NCBI GenBank assembly: GCA_017871115.1 | Contig: JAFCIZ010000005.1 | Location: 1,116,001 to 1,180,000, forward strand | Direction of reading: 5' to 3' | From: Cunninghamella blakesleeana | Lineage: Eukaryota > Mucoromycota > Mucoromycetes > Mucorales > Cunninghamellaceae | Length of the DNA: 64,000 nt | Shown here: positions 52,811 to 64,000 of the stretch, one piece after another | Numbering within the stretch: position 1 is the stretch's first letter | How the letters are laid out: every line of letters begins with the position of its first letter | Made by a program: the position numbers and the translations under genes | Notes under the pieces: model-generated | The model's input: the letters and a program-made list of their open reading frames with translations, nothing else | What the model was told of the DNA's origin: nothing | Database searches by the model: none

Positions 52811-55371
52811 ATGAGTTCACCTTTACCTACCAATGCAAAGCATTTTAAAGGGAATGAAAACAATAACAATAATAATTTAGGTTATGAGGAAATCCAAGTT
52901 CCTTTATCAAGTTCATACGATCGTGCTTCCTCTATGGCAAGATTACAAGCAGCTAGTTCTGATGCTTATCTTGGCACTTCACCAGCACGTAATAGTATTT
53001 TATCCAACTATGGTGGAACTCATGATCTTACCAAAGTTCATTCTCATCAATCAGGCATTTCTCAACACTCTTCCTATCAAGACGATAGTAAAATAGCTAA
53101 AGCCGTCAAAAGACATTTAGTGGACCCTAATCAACAAGCATCGTTATCTCCAACCTCCTCCATGATTGATATTCCTAATGGTACGGGATCTTATGCTAAT
53201 AGTATTAATGGTGGCAATGGTAGTGGTAGCGCTAGTGCCATACACGATGATACAGGTTCTATCCATAGTGGTATTCATCAATATTCTGGTAGTATTCATC
53301 AACGACCTGGTGCTTCCGTTACTCATGAGATTTACAAATGGACAGATAACGTAGATGAGCAATTGGCAAGAAAAAAACGATCTCAATCTTTTGTTTTACA
53401 ACGCAGTGAACCATCTGATCCCGCTTTACTTCGTTTGAAAGATCCTGGAGGTTTTCGTCGTCATTTTATAGCCGATAAAGCAAATAAACAAGGGAAAAAA
53501 TTACCTCAATGGATGACTGGTACATTTGTGGAATTTTTGGCTTTATATGGTCATTTTGGCGGGGAAGATCTAAGTGAAGATGAAGATGAAGATGAAGATG
53601 AAGGTGTTTATATAGAGGAAGGAACAAGTGGTTTAAGACATAGAAAAGGTAGAAGACATCCTGGTGATGGTGGTAACGATGAAAACACTCCTTTAATCAA
53701 ACGTCGGGTATCTTCTACTCCTCAAGGTACCGCTTCCCCTACTAAAACCGTCTTTTTATTATTAAAATCTTTTGTTGGAACTGGTACGTAATATATCTAT
53801 ATAGATATACATCTATATATAATAAAAGATGAATGAAAAAAATAATAATATAATAGTCTTTAAATTATTAACCATGGATAAATATCAATCGTCATTCTTT
53901 TTTTTTTTTATATTTGTTTGTTTTGATAGGTGTCATGTTTTTACCAAAAGCGTAAGTTATTTATTTTGTTTTATATATATAAAAAAAAAAGTAAAAAAAC
54001 AGAACGAATATTTATTGATTTTTATTATAATTTTTTTTCTAATTTTTTTTATATATTAGTTTCTATAATGGTGGTTTGATTTTCTCTACAGTTGTCTTAT
54101 CAATTGTTGCAGCTGTTTCATTATATACATCCTTATTATTAGTAGAAACAAGATCTCAAGTACCCCTTTCGTTTGGTGATATTGGTGGTGTTTTATATGG
54201 TAAATTTGTTAGAAACTTGGTTTTAATATCTATTACTCTTTCACAGGTAAAAAAATAATAGTAATATTATTAGCTATACTTTAATAATAATAATTTATTT
54301 ATATATCTATGTTTTACATTTATTCATATTGGTTATTATTATACTTTGATTTTTTTTTTAAAAAAACTAGATTGGGTTTGTGTGTGCTTATATGGTTTTT
54401 GTAGCTGAAAATTTACAATCATTGGTTAAAACAATTTATCATGGTGATGTACAAGTTCCTCTTTATTATTTAATTATGGTTCAAATTATAATTTTTGTTC
54501 CTATTGCTATGATTCGTAAAATCCAAAAATTATCTTCTTTTGCTCTTATTGCTGATTTATTCATTCTTCTTGGTTTGATTTACCTTTATTATTATGATTT
54601 CTTCACCTTGGCTACACATGGCATTAGCGATGTAGAATGGTTAATTAATAAAAATGATTTTGGTTTATTCATTGGTACAGCTATCTTTACTTATGAAGGC
54701 ATTGGCTTAGGTAAATTAATATGAATATGAATAAAAAAAAAGTAAAAAACAAAAACTGGATAATGAAAAATAGGGGATACTGATTTAAATATATTATTGT
54801 TATAGTCATTCCTATTACTGAATCAATGAAGGAACCTGAAAAATTCCCCAAAGTATTATCATGGACTATGCTTGGTGTTACAACTCTTTTCTTATCATGT
54901 GGATTTATTTCTTATTTAGCCTTTGGTAGTTCTGTCCAAACTGTTATTTTATTAAATTTACCAAAAACAGCCACTGTCAACACGATTCAGGGGTTATATG
55001 CTGCAGCCATCTGTTTATCAATTCCTTTACAATTATTCCCAGCCATTCGTATTACCGAAAATGGTCTCTTTTCAAAATCAGGTAAAAATGATCCAATTGT
55101 GAAATGGCAGAAGAATTTATTCAGATTTGTAGCAGTCTTGATTTGTACAGTAATTGCTATTGGTGGTTCTGGGGATTTGGACAAATTTGTATCTATTGTC
55201 GGTTCCTTCTGTTGCGTACCTCTTTGTTTCATTTTCCCTCCTTTATTCCATTTGAAGGCCGTAGCTAAAACTTGGATTCAAAAAACTATTGATGTTACCA
55301 TTATTATTTTTGGTGTCATTGCTATGGTTTATACTACTGGTTCAACAATTTTATCCTGGACCGGGCATTAA
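52811..55371 (+). CDS. Vacuolar-type amino acid transporter (Avt3/Avt4-like, SLC36/AAAP family)
   Basis: Five exons (52811-53783, 53930-53951, 54060-54246, 54371-54710, 54806-55371) join to 695 aa. I chose the ATG at 52811 (MSSPLPTNAKH). Residues 1-315 are hydrophilic with Ser/Gly- and acid-rich stretches (EDEDEDEDEG). Then FVGTGVMFLPKAFYNGG opens the transporter core, followed by about ten membrane segments, ending TTGSTILSWTGH. The long cytosolic N-terminus plus the FVGTG...FLPKAF start of TM1 match fungal Avt3/Avt4, which export amino acids from the vacuole using the proton gradient. Exon 2 is only 22 bases. Confidence 0.85.
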
Positions 55372-56011
55372 TGTATGCTTTTATATACGTGCATGTATTT
55401 AAAAAAGAAAAAAAAAATAGTACTTATATGCAAACAGATGTATATACCCTATTTTATTTTTTTTATTATATTTTTATTTTTATTTTCATTTATAAATAAT
55501 AGACAAACATTATGCAAAAACCTTATTTTTATTTTATTTTTTAATCATGTTCAACAACTTAAATAATGATAATAAAATAGCATTACCATTTTTTTAAATA
55601 AATGAATAAGTATGAGGTTTTACTACGAACACGCTAATTTTTTAAGCTTCATCATCTTACTAACAGTGCCTTAAGGTAGAGAATAAAGTAAAGGATGAAA
55701 AAAAAAATAATGAATAAATTGAACGAGACAGTTTAGTTTTTTTTTTTTTTCATAAAAAATCAACTTTTGAATTTTTATTTTATTCTACTCTACTTTTAAT
55801 AATAATAGGAATATAACAAATGACATAGAATTTATACATACATGAAAATAATAGAGCTTACAATTCATAAATAATGCAGAAGAAAAAAATATAGGTCATC
55901 CAATGAAGCTTAATTTTTTGATCGGGGATTTAAAAATCTATATAATTTTGGGGAGAGGGATTTTTATTTTCTTTTTCTTTTTCTTTACTGTATAAATTAT
56001 ATTATATTTAG
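55372..56011. other. AT-rich intergenic stretch
   Basis: 3' flank of the transporter and promoter of the next gene. A GGGGAGAGGG purine block at 55952-55961 is the only visible non-AT feature. Confidence 0.55.
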
Positions 56012-57281
56012 ATGACTGATACATCCGAACATTATGATTCAATAGATATTCATATTCGCTGGTCGGATAGACAAGACTTAATAATTAGAGGATCGCCAAT
56101 AGATAAAGTTATTGCTTTAAAAGAAAAAGTGAGTATTCCTTTTGTTTTTTTAATCTAGTATACTTTTATTAAAAAAAGAATAAAAAACATATACTTGACT
56201 AGTTTATTTAATAATATATAATATATATATATATATATACATTACTATTCATAATAGATTAAGCAGTCATCTAACAATCTCGAAAATAAACGACTAAGAT
56301 TAATATATAATGGTAGAGTTTTGGAAGATCAACAAACTTTATTAGACTACGATATTGGTAAAATACTATTGAAGGATTCCAAAGCAAAAATTCCACCACC
56401 ACCACCTATATTTATTCATTGTTCTATGTCTGAATACAATACTCAAGGAAGTACAAATAATGTAAGAATATTACCATATTATCATATATTTATATAAATA
56501 ATAATATATATATATGTATTTTTATATATTCGTATTCAACCTATTTTTTATTATTGCTTTCTTTCTTTTTAATAACAGGACCAACCACAAATGACACCAC
56601 CTGTTGGATTTGATCGTTTACGTGAGGCAGGATTTTCAGAAGAAGATATTAGAAATATTCGTACTCAGTTTCATCGAATGAATGGTGCACCAGTAGATGG
56701 GGATGGTAATAATGCATATATGCATACATATAAGTAAATATCAATGGACCAAGCTTTTATTATATTAAATTTAATAAAAAATATCTGTATGGTTTTTTAT
56801 TTATAGAAAATTCAGAACAAGCTAGACAACTAGAAGAACAATGGATGGATAATACTGGCGAAACCTTACCTGACGGAAGTAAGTGATAAATTTTATTTAT
56901 TTTTTAAAATAAATAAGTAAATGAGTATAATTTTATTTATTGGCACTGAACTAATCTTTTATTTTATTTATGCTTATTTCTTCAAAAAAACAACAACAGC
57001 TGTTCAAGGAACTTATAATGAAATGATGTGGGGGTTGATATTTGGGTTCTTTTTGGGGATTATATGTTTGTTTTGGTTTCGAGAATCAGTATTTACACGG
57101 CGACATCAAATTGGTAAAATAAATATATACTTTATATATAGTAATTGTAGCCATTGTTGCTAGTATTAAAATATATTATCATATTAATCAAATTATTTGT
57201 TTAATTATTTATTTAATAACAGGTATCGTTGGTGGCATTTTAATCAATATATCCTTTGGCCTATTGCATGTTTATTATTAA
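56012..57281 (+). CDS. dsc3: Dsc E3 ligase complex subunit 3-like protein
   Basis: Six exons (56012-56128, 56258-56461, 56579-56705, 56807-56878, 57000-57113, 57223-57281) give 230 aa. Residues 12-75 form a ubiquitin-like fold (IDIHIRWSDRQDLIIRG ... KRLRLIYNGRVLEDQQTL). A polyproline stretch follows. Residues about 125-155 (GFDRLREAGFSEEDIRNIRT) match the conserved region of the Dsc3 C-terminal domain, and two membrane segments close the protein (MMWGLIFGFFLGIICLFWF and VGGILINISFGLLHVYY). In fission yeast and Aspergillus the Golgi Dsc complex ubiquitinates membrane proteins and activates SREBP. Confidence 0.88.
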
Positions 57282-57654
57282 TAACAACTACAACAATAAT
57301 AACCTTTGCATACTATCATCATACACCTTTTTATTTATACCTTGATAACTAATATTATCAGTTTTTTATATATTTTCAATCAAATTGTATTATTAGACCA
57401 TTCAATTTATTTTATTACTTATAGAATAGTAATGTTATACACCACAAAAAGCATAATATTTATAACAACATATTATCTATTAATCAAAAACAAAATATAA
57501 TAAATTTTTCAGCATAAAGAACATCGACCGTTCTTCATAACATTCAAATTGATGATGGACCCAATTTTTAGAATTCAGCTCAAAATAAAAACTTTAAAAA
57601 TTTGTCAAACACCCTGAGTTTTCTTTCCTTTTTTTATTATTTTCTTTAAAAACC

Positions 57655-58729
57655 ATGATTCTTATAGGTATAATATGTAGCTGTCTTTGTATTTTATCTA
57701 TACTTTGTATACTTGCAAAACAACTGCCTGATTTACGATCCAGTGTATTAGCTTATGGGAAGCTAAATCAAACAGCCGATCAACCACGTACTAAATGGGC
57801 AAGTACTGTTCGTCTTTGGACTGTCCCAAAAAAATGGTTTACTCATTTTTATATAGTTGGACTCATATTCAGTTTATATTGTTGGTGTGAAATAATATTA
57901 GCCACGAAAACAATACCAAGTCAATCTCAACAGCAACGGCAATTACACCATGATAATGATAAATCAACTTTGGGTCCTTTATTATATATAATAAGTCGAT
58001 GGGATACACCTTACGGAAGTCAACGTTTGAACTGGTGTACTTGTCTAATAGGATTGTCACTTATGACCCTACATCTTTTCCGTCGTGTTTATGAATCATG
58101 GTATATTGAACGCCCTTCTCCCAACGCTAGAATGCATTTTAGTCACTATTTAGTTGGTTTTGGATTCTATGGCGCTATGGTATTTGGTACTTGGTTGGAA
58201 GGTGTTGCTTCTCTAGATATATGGCAAGGTAATGTATATACATATATATAAATGGTTTTTTTATTTTTTATTTTTTAAAAAGCAATCATAACAGTAATGG
58301 TTGTGTTAATATATCTTTTTTATTTTAATAGATCGTTTAGATACTCCATCAGACATATCATATATCAGTATAACACTATCAATAGTATTATTTATTTATG
58401 CATCTATTCATCAAAATACTTGTCATAAAATATTAGCGTCATTAAGAACGGCCAAAAAAAATGAAGAGGGAAATATTAAATCTGGATATGCAATACCTAA
58501 AGGTGACTGGTTTGAAATATGGGTAGCTCCTCATTATATATGTGACATTTTAATTTATACCTCACTATGTATATTATATCAAGGCAGATCAGTTATTTTA
58601 TTATGTGGATGGATATGGACATTTTTAAATTTATCGGTTACGGCAATGGAAACAAAAACTTGGTATGTCCAAACTTTTCCAAATTACCCTAAAAACGATA
58701 GATGGATTGTTATACCTGGTATCTTTTAG
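57655..58729 (+). CDS. dfg10: Polyprenol reductase (Dfg10/SRD5A3-like)
   Basis: Two exons (57655-58228, 58332-58729) give 323 aa with about six hydrophobic segments. The steroid 5-alpha-reductase C-terminal domain is clear: YAIPKGDWFEIWVAPHYICD, then LCGWIWTFLNLSVTAMETK, and a terminal KNDRWIVIPGIF close to the usual C-terminus. The N-terminal half has LPDLRSSVLAYGKL and VPKKWFTHFYIVG, as in SRD5A3-type proteins. The enzyme reduces polyprenol to dolichol in the ER, needed for N-glycosylation and GPI synthesis. It follows the dsc3-like gene in the same direction after 373 bases. Confidence 0.9.
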
Positions 58730-59567
58730 AGAAATGTAAATATATGGGTATTATCATGATATTAGACTTGATTAATAATAATAATGATGATGATCAGTAA
58801 ATGTATTAGTAACCTTTGGCTTAGTGATACATTGTTTATATTTTAATTTAACAAGAATTTATAACTGTGTCGCCTTTTTATCAGTTTATATACAACGTAA
58901 ATGATCCATATATCCCTCTAATAGAAAAAAAGAAAAAAAAAAAAGACAACTCTTTTATCAATTTTTTTAAAAAAGGAAAGTTTTTCTCTGTAATATCCTG
59001 TAATTTTATAAAATACTAAACAAAATAATTTAATCTTTAATTATAATGTACATAAGAATTTTTTTTTTTTTGTGATCACAGCACAATTAAAAGATACCAC
59101 TAACTAAAATTAATCTTTATATGTGTATATAAAGACATTTTATATTAATAAAGTCTTATATGGATTACGAAAAAAAAACATATTTGAGTTTAAATAAACT
59201 AGTTTTTTTATAATATAACAAACTATATCTACATTTTCAGGATGTCATACACAAACTACCCTAATCGGTATTTAATTCTAAATAAAATTTATTATAATCA
59301 TTGACCAGAAATTTTTTTACCATTTTGAAATAATATTCATTTTAACTCCGACCGGCTAAACTTTAAACGGCACAAATAAAGTTTTATAACTTATCAATTT
59401 TTCATTTTCTTTATCTTTAACTTTTTTTCTTATTTCTCCTTTTTTTTATTATTATATATTTATTATATATATATTACATATTATTTTTATTAGTATATAT
59501 ATTATATTATATAAACATATAAATAATATATAATTTATATTGATATATATAAGTAGTTACTTATATA
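58730..59567. other. AT-rich intergenic stretch
   Basis: No gene seen. The last 150 bases are T-rich and then AT-alternating, as before other genes here. Confidence 0.55.
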
Positions 59568-62500
59568 ATGGAACCTGAAGATCGCCTTAATGTAAATCTT
59601 AAGAGACGTTCACTTAGACCTCAAAGTATTATACCTGACGCTGATGTTCCACCTTTAGAAGCTCATTGGTAAATATATATTTTTATTTATTTTATGTTAC
59701 AGTCGTCTTTTTTTTTTTTTTTTTTTTTATTTTTTATTTTTTATTTTTTTTATAGTAAACAAAGAATATAGTTAATATATCGATAAAACCTGCTTAGCAA
59801 CTTATTTTTTTTTTCGTTTGTATATTGAATATTTTCGGCTTATTTTTATTAAATTTATTCTCTTTACTTTAGGTTCCATGCTATTGACAATCCAGTAATA
59901 GATCCTATAGCTATTCGGCGTGCAAAGAGTACAAGTAATCTTAAAAGACCTCCCAAAAGTCCCTCTTCTCCCAAAATAAAACCTCCTTCAAAATGGGTTC
60001 CTTTTTCAAAACGAGATTCTATTGCCTTAGAAAAAGCTTATCAGGTATATATACATATATATATAATATAATATGACATGATATGTTTGGGGTATAAGAA
60101 TAAAAACAATAAAAAAAGGAAAAGAGATAGAGCTGACAACTAAGATACATACAAATATACATACTATTTTATTTATTTATTTTTATTTAGGGCAATGACG
60201 TACAAGCAAAAGTATTAGTTAATGAAGATCAGCTATTTGAAGTCGATGTATATGAAAGAACTATCAGTCCTTTATATTGGGAAGGTTCAACTTATGAAGT
60301 TAGAAGGGCAACTTGGTTTATGCAAAGTGATGGATCAAAATGGGTACCATGTGAAGAAAATTTAGCTGAACAAATTGAAATTGGATTTTAGTAAGTGTAT
60401 AAATATAAAGGAGTTATTATTATGGAAAATGAAGAAAACAAAATATAGGGAATGAGAATAGATATATGGAGTAGGTTATTCATTTCTATTTTTATTTGTT
60501 ACTATTATTATTTTTTTATGGCAGTAAACATAAACCTTATAGTAATGATAATCAATCTATAGACGATAGTTCAGTATCAAATTCTGCAGCATCAAAACGA
60601 TATTCATTTCCTCAAGCAAAAATGGACGAAACGTCAACTTCAACAACAACTGTAGAAGAAAAAAAATTGGAAATAACTTTATCAAAACAATCTGTGGACA
60701 GACAATGGAATTTATTGGGCCGTTATCTTGGTCAATATATCGTTTATACGGGTCCAAATACAGCTTGGTTATTATCGTAAGATATAATACATAATATATA
60801 ACAATGATAATATAAGCATAATAATATGATCATTTCACTAAATGATAAATATGAATTTTTATTTTTTTTCCTTGTATAAATATAGAAATAGCGCTAGTAG
60901 TAAAATAGCTAAAAGTATTATCACAAGATTAACAAATAAACAGAATTTAGGTGGAGTTCGTTTAATACGCGGCTTTTCAGAAGTTGAAAAACAACAACGA
61001 CAATCTAAACCAAAAACAGCAACACCTTCTCCCAAAACAAATGCAAATGATGAAAAAATTCTCTCTTCGGAAAGTTTAAATGACGGCGACCTAAGAGCAG
61101 CAACGAGATCTCCTACCCCAACACACCCTGATTTAGAAGATGATCAACCTGGCATTGTGGATGATGATACTACTACGGACGATGAAGAAGAAGAAGTTAG
61201 AAAAATTGACCACATTATATTTGCAATTCACGGGTAAGTTTATTTTTACTGGATTAAACGATAATGATAATAGTAATAATAATAATGCTTATAGTGTATA
61301 TATATATATATAAGAGTTGTATGATATTCTAACACTATATTTTATATACATCTTATTGTACTTTTTTTTTTTAAGAATTGGACAAAAAATGACAGATAAA
61401 ACTGGGCATAATTTTGTTGATGGTAATTTAGATTTATATAATAATAATAAATGAGTTGGTAATAATGGAAGGTATAATAATATTCTTACATTTATATTTT
61501 TTTTAAAAAATGAATAGATATCAATACTTTTAGGAAAACAATAAAGACTTCCTATTCTACTGGTATTGCATCTACATCTACGCCATCAAGACCTAACGGC
61601 ATATTAGTATTACCTATATTATGGAGACAAGACCTTAAATTTGGACTTGCAAATAATGATGATGAAACAATTGAAGCTGATCTTGGTTTGCTTGGAATTG
61701 ACGATGGCATTCCTACATTAGATGACCTTACTTTAGAGGGTATACCAAATATTCGTTCCGTTGTATCTGATGTACTTATGGATAGTAAGTAATTTATATT
61801 TAAAGTGCACTCATACTGTTAAATAAGTAAATATATAATTTCATATTAACTATCACCATGTTTATTATTATTATTTATTTTTTTAATCTATAGTTCCATT
61901 ATACCTAACACCAAAATATAGATATCAAATGATTAATATTATTACAAAGGAAATGAATCGTGTATATGGAAGTTATACTAAGCGTAATCCAAATTTTTCG
62001 GGAAAAGTAACAATTATTGGACATTCATTAGGGGTAAATGATGATTTATTTATATTTGTTTAAAAAAAAAGAAAAAATAGTAATATATATATATATCATA
62101 CAGTAACAACAACAAGAATATTGATTATTATTCACCTATTTTTATTTTTATTTTATTTTTATTTTCTATTTATATAGTCTATGTTAGCATTTGATTTACT
62201 GACAGCTCAACCATTTGAATGCCAACATGGGCCTATTGCACTACTTAGTAATCCTACTTTGGAAAGAAAGGCGCCCCCACTAAATTTTAAAGTGCAGAAT
62301 TTTTTTGCAATTGGTTCCCCTATGGGTATAATTTTGCTTTTAAAAGGGTTTAAGATTGATTCAAGGAAATCTTTAGCTTCTTCTTCTAATAGAACATACG
62401 GTGATGTATCATCTTCATCTTCTTCTCCTATTCCAATATGCTATCCTGATGTGGAAAATTTATACAACATATTTCACAAAGTAAAATGCTATATACATTA

Positions 62501-63468
62501 ATGTACTCATCAATCAAACAAAATAGGCATATGTTTAACTTTTAAATATTTGTTTATTATTATAATTACTCTTATTTTAGGCTGATCCGGTTGCTTATCG
62601 TATTGAACCATTAATATGCAAACAATATAGTATTAAATTGAAACCAGAACCAGTACCCTATGTGAAAGGTGGATTAAAAGGTGTATTAGATGTTGGATAT
62701 AATGTAGGATCAGGAATCGCAAATAGAGCTGGAGCTATGTATGAATCAATAAAAATTGGATTAACTGCAAATTTATTTATGCGCGGACTTGGATTATCTC
62801 GTCAGCAATTATATCAGGATACACACCCAACTAGTAGTGAAGATAATAGTGATAATGATGACGACGAAGATACCACTCAAAATGATCATTATAATGATAT
62901 TATCAACAACAATACACAAGAAAACTTGGCAACAACCTCAACGGCGACTGATAACAATATTAATAATGATAAAAGTAATAATATTGATATCAGTAAAAAA
63001 ATTGACAATAAACTCCATACATCATTATCTTCTTCACCACACTATTCAAAATCTATACCTGGGTTGACCACAACAACGCCAACAAATACAACATCTATCA
63101 ATATACATGCTAAACATTTAAAGGAATATCAACTCGATACCAATGGGTCCTCATCTAATAGAATCAGATCCAATAGTGATCCTGCTTTTGCATTTTCATC
63201 CTCACCATCTGTTTCTACAGTACAAGACCAACAATCACCTCGGCAACCTTCAAATTTATCTCGTCAAACACCTTCACCACTTCCTTTATTATCTTCCCAT
63301 TCTCATGGTGCTCGTAAATTAAAACTATTAAATGTAAATGGTCGTGTGGATTATGCTTTACAAGAAGGTTTATTAGAAAATCCTTATTTAAATGCTTTGA
63401 ATGCTCATATGCAATATTGGCAGGATTTTGATGTGGGGGCTTTTATTGTTAGAGAAATTTATAGATGA
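59568..63468 (+). CDS. DDHD-domain phospholipase (phosphatidic acid-preferring phospholipase A1 family)
   Basis: Ten exons (59568-59668, 59873-60044, 60191-60390, 60525-60776, 60886-61233, 61376-61422, 61518-61784, 61894-62033, 62178-62480, 62581-63468) join in phase to 905 aa. An N-terminal WWE-like region (EAHWFHAIDNP ... WEGSTYEVRRATWFM) is followed by KIDHIIFAIHGIG. The lipase nucleophile motif GHSLGS lies at residues 505-510, split by an intron after GHSLG. The DDHD region has FFAIGSPMGI, the ADPVAYRIEPL segment and a final VDYALQEG...YWQDFDVGAFIVRE. A long Asn/Ser-rich insert separates the last two. Relatives hydrolyse phosphatidic acid and related lipids in secretory-pathway or mitochondrial membranes. 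The substrate here is inferred. Confidence 0.92.
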
Positions 63469-64000
63469 TTTTTTTTGTAAAAAAAAAATACCAATAATTA
63501 TATATTTATGTATCATTTTTCTTTTTTTATTCCCTTTTAAAAAATAAATTATTGGCTTCAAAAAAAAAATGCACTTTTACCTATGTATTGAATAACCCTC
63601 AAGTTTATCAAACAGTAATCATTTTTCGATGCTATTTATTTTTTAAAAAACAAAACAAAAGACAAACCCAATAAAGATAATAAATAGATATCGTTTGATT
63701 AGATGATTATCTAAACCAGGTGTTATGATACATTTGAAAAAATTGAAAACCATATGACATACCCACAGGATGAAGAAAAGGAAAAAAAACTTTATTTTTT
63801 TTAGCTGGGAAATAAAAATTCTTTAGAAAAAAATACTAATATGGTAGGTAGCCAAGTTGGCATGAATTAAACTATTATTCGTATGTATTGTTTTTTTACA
63901 CAAAATAGATAGTAATTTGTCAATAATCGCTGGTCATACGCATATAGTTACAATTGCTATTATTGTTCAAGAAATCTTATGTTGTTATAAAATGTTTCGA
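63469..64000. other. AT-rich 3' flank to the window edge
   Basis: No gene recognised in the last 530 bases. Confidence 0.6.

Overview
The window reads as nuclear DNA of a very AT-rich fungus, most likely of the Mucoromycota. The protein genes carry many short GT-AG introns. The conserved genes are eukaryotic and fungal: PCNA, a Dsc3-like subunit of the Dsc E3 ligase, a polyprenol reductase, a DDHD phospholipase, a vacuolar-type amino acid transporter, an SLC25 carrier, a TBC protein and several F-box proteins. The group assignment is inferred from composition and gene style, not from a marker comparison.

Layout. Positions 1-2776 hold the 5' half of an Mvp1/SNX8-like sorting nexin gene (minus) and, divergent from it, PCNA (plus), with a 391-bp shared promoter. 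A tRNA-Arg(UCG) gene lies at 5256-5328. About ten bases downstream of it starts a 25-kb nest of LTR retrotransposons (5340-30780), all in minus orientation. Element 3 (5411-30000) is the host. Element 1 (5462-12084) and element 2 (12112-21072) both sit inside its left LTR. Removing them with one copy of each 4-bp target duplication restores a left LTR of exactly the same length (763 bp) as the right one. Each LTR pair looks identical or nearly so, so the insertions are recent. Older LTR fragments flank the nest.

The elements are Ty3/gypsy-like but unusual. Gag and Pol are joined by a predicted -1 frameshift (A AAA AAC directly before the gag stop, then a conserved hairpin). Pol ends after RNase H. 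In elements 2 and 3 integrase is a separate ORF with its own AUG, 0.8-1.0 kb further on. All three elements carry an extra 3' ORF of unknown function that runs into the 3' LTR. Element 1 has this extra ORF but no integrase at all, although it has a perfect LTR pair and target duplication, so it was probably mobilised in trans. This split-integrase plus accessory-ORF architecture is the best candidate here for something undescribed.

Positions 30910-43000 are gene-poor: a decayed gene, an F-box gene, a PD-(D/E)XK nuclease-like gene and a decayed second copy of it, a small secreted cysteine-rich protein behind a tandem TATA array, LTR relics, three copies of a dispersed repeat, and a lineage-specific F-box-like gene. 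Positions 43232-63468 are ordinary conserved gene space: F-box/LRR protein, TBC protein, mitochondrial carrier (with an apparent 1-base frameshift), Avt-like transporter, Dsc3-like protein, Dfg10-like polyprenol reductase and DDHD phospholipase.
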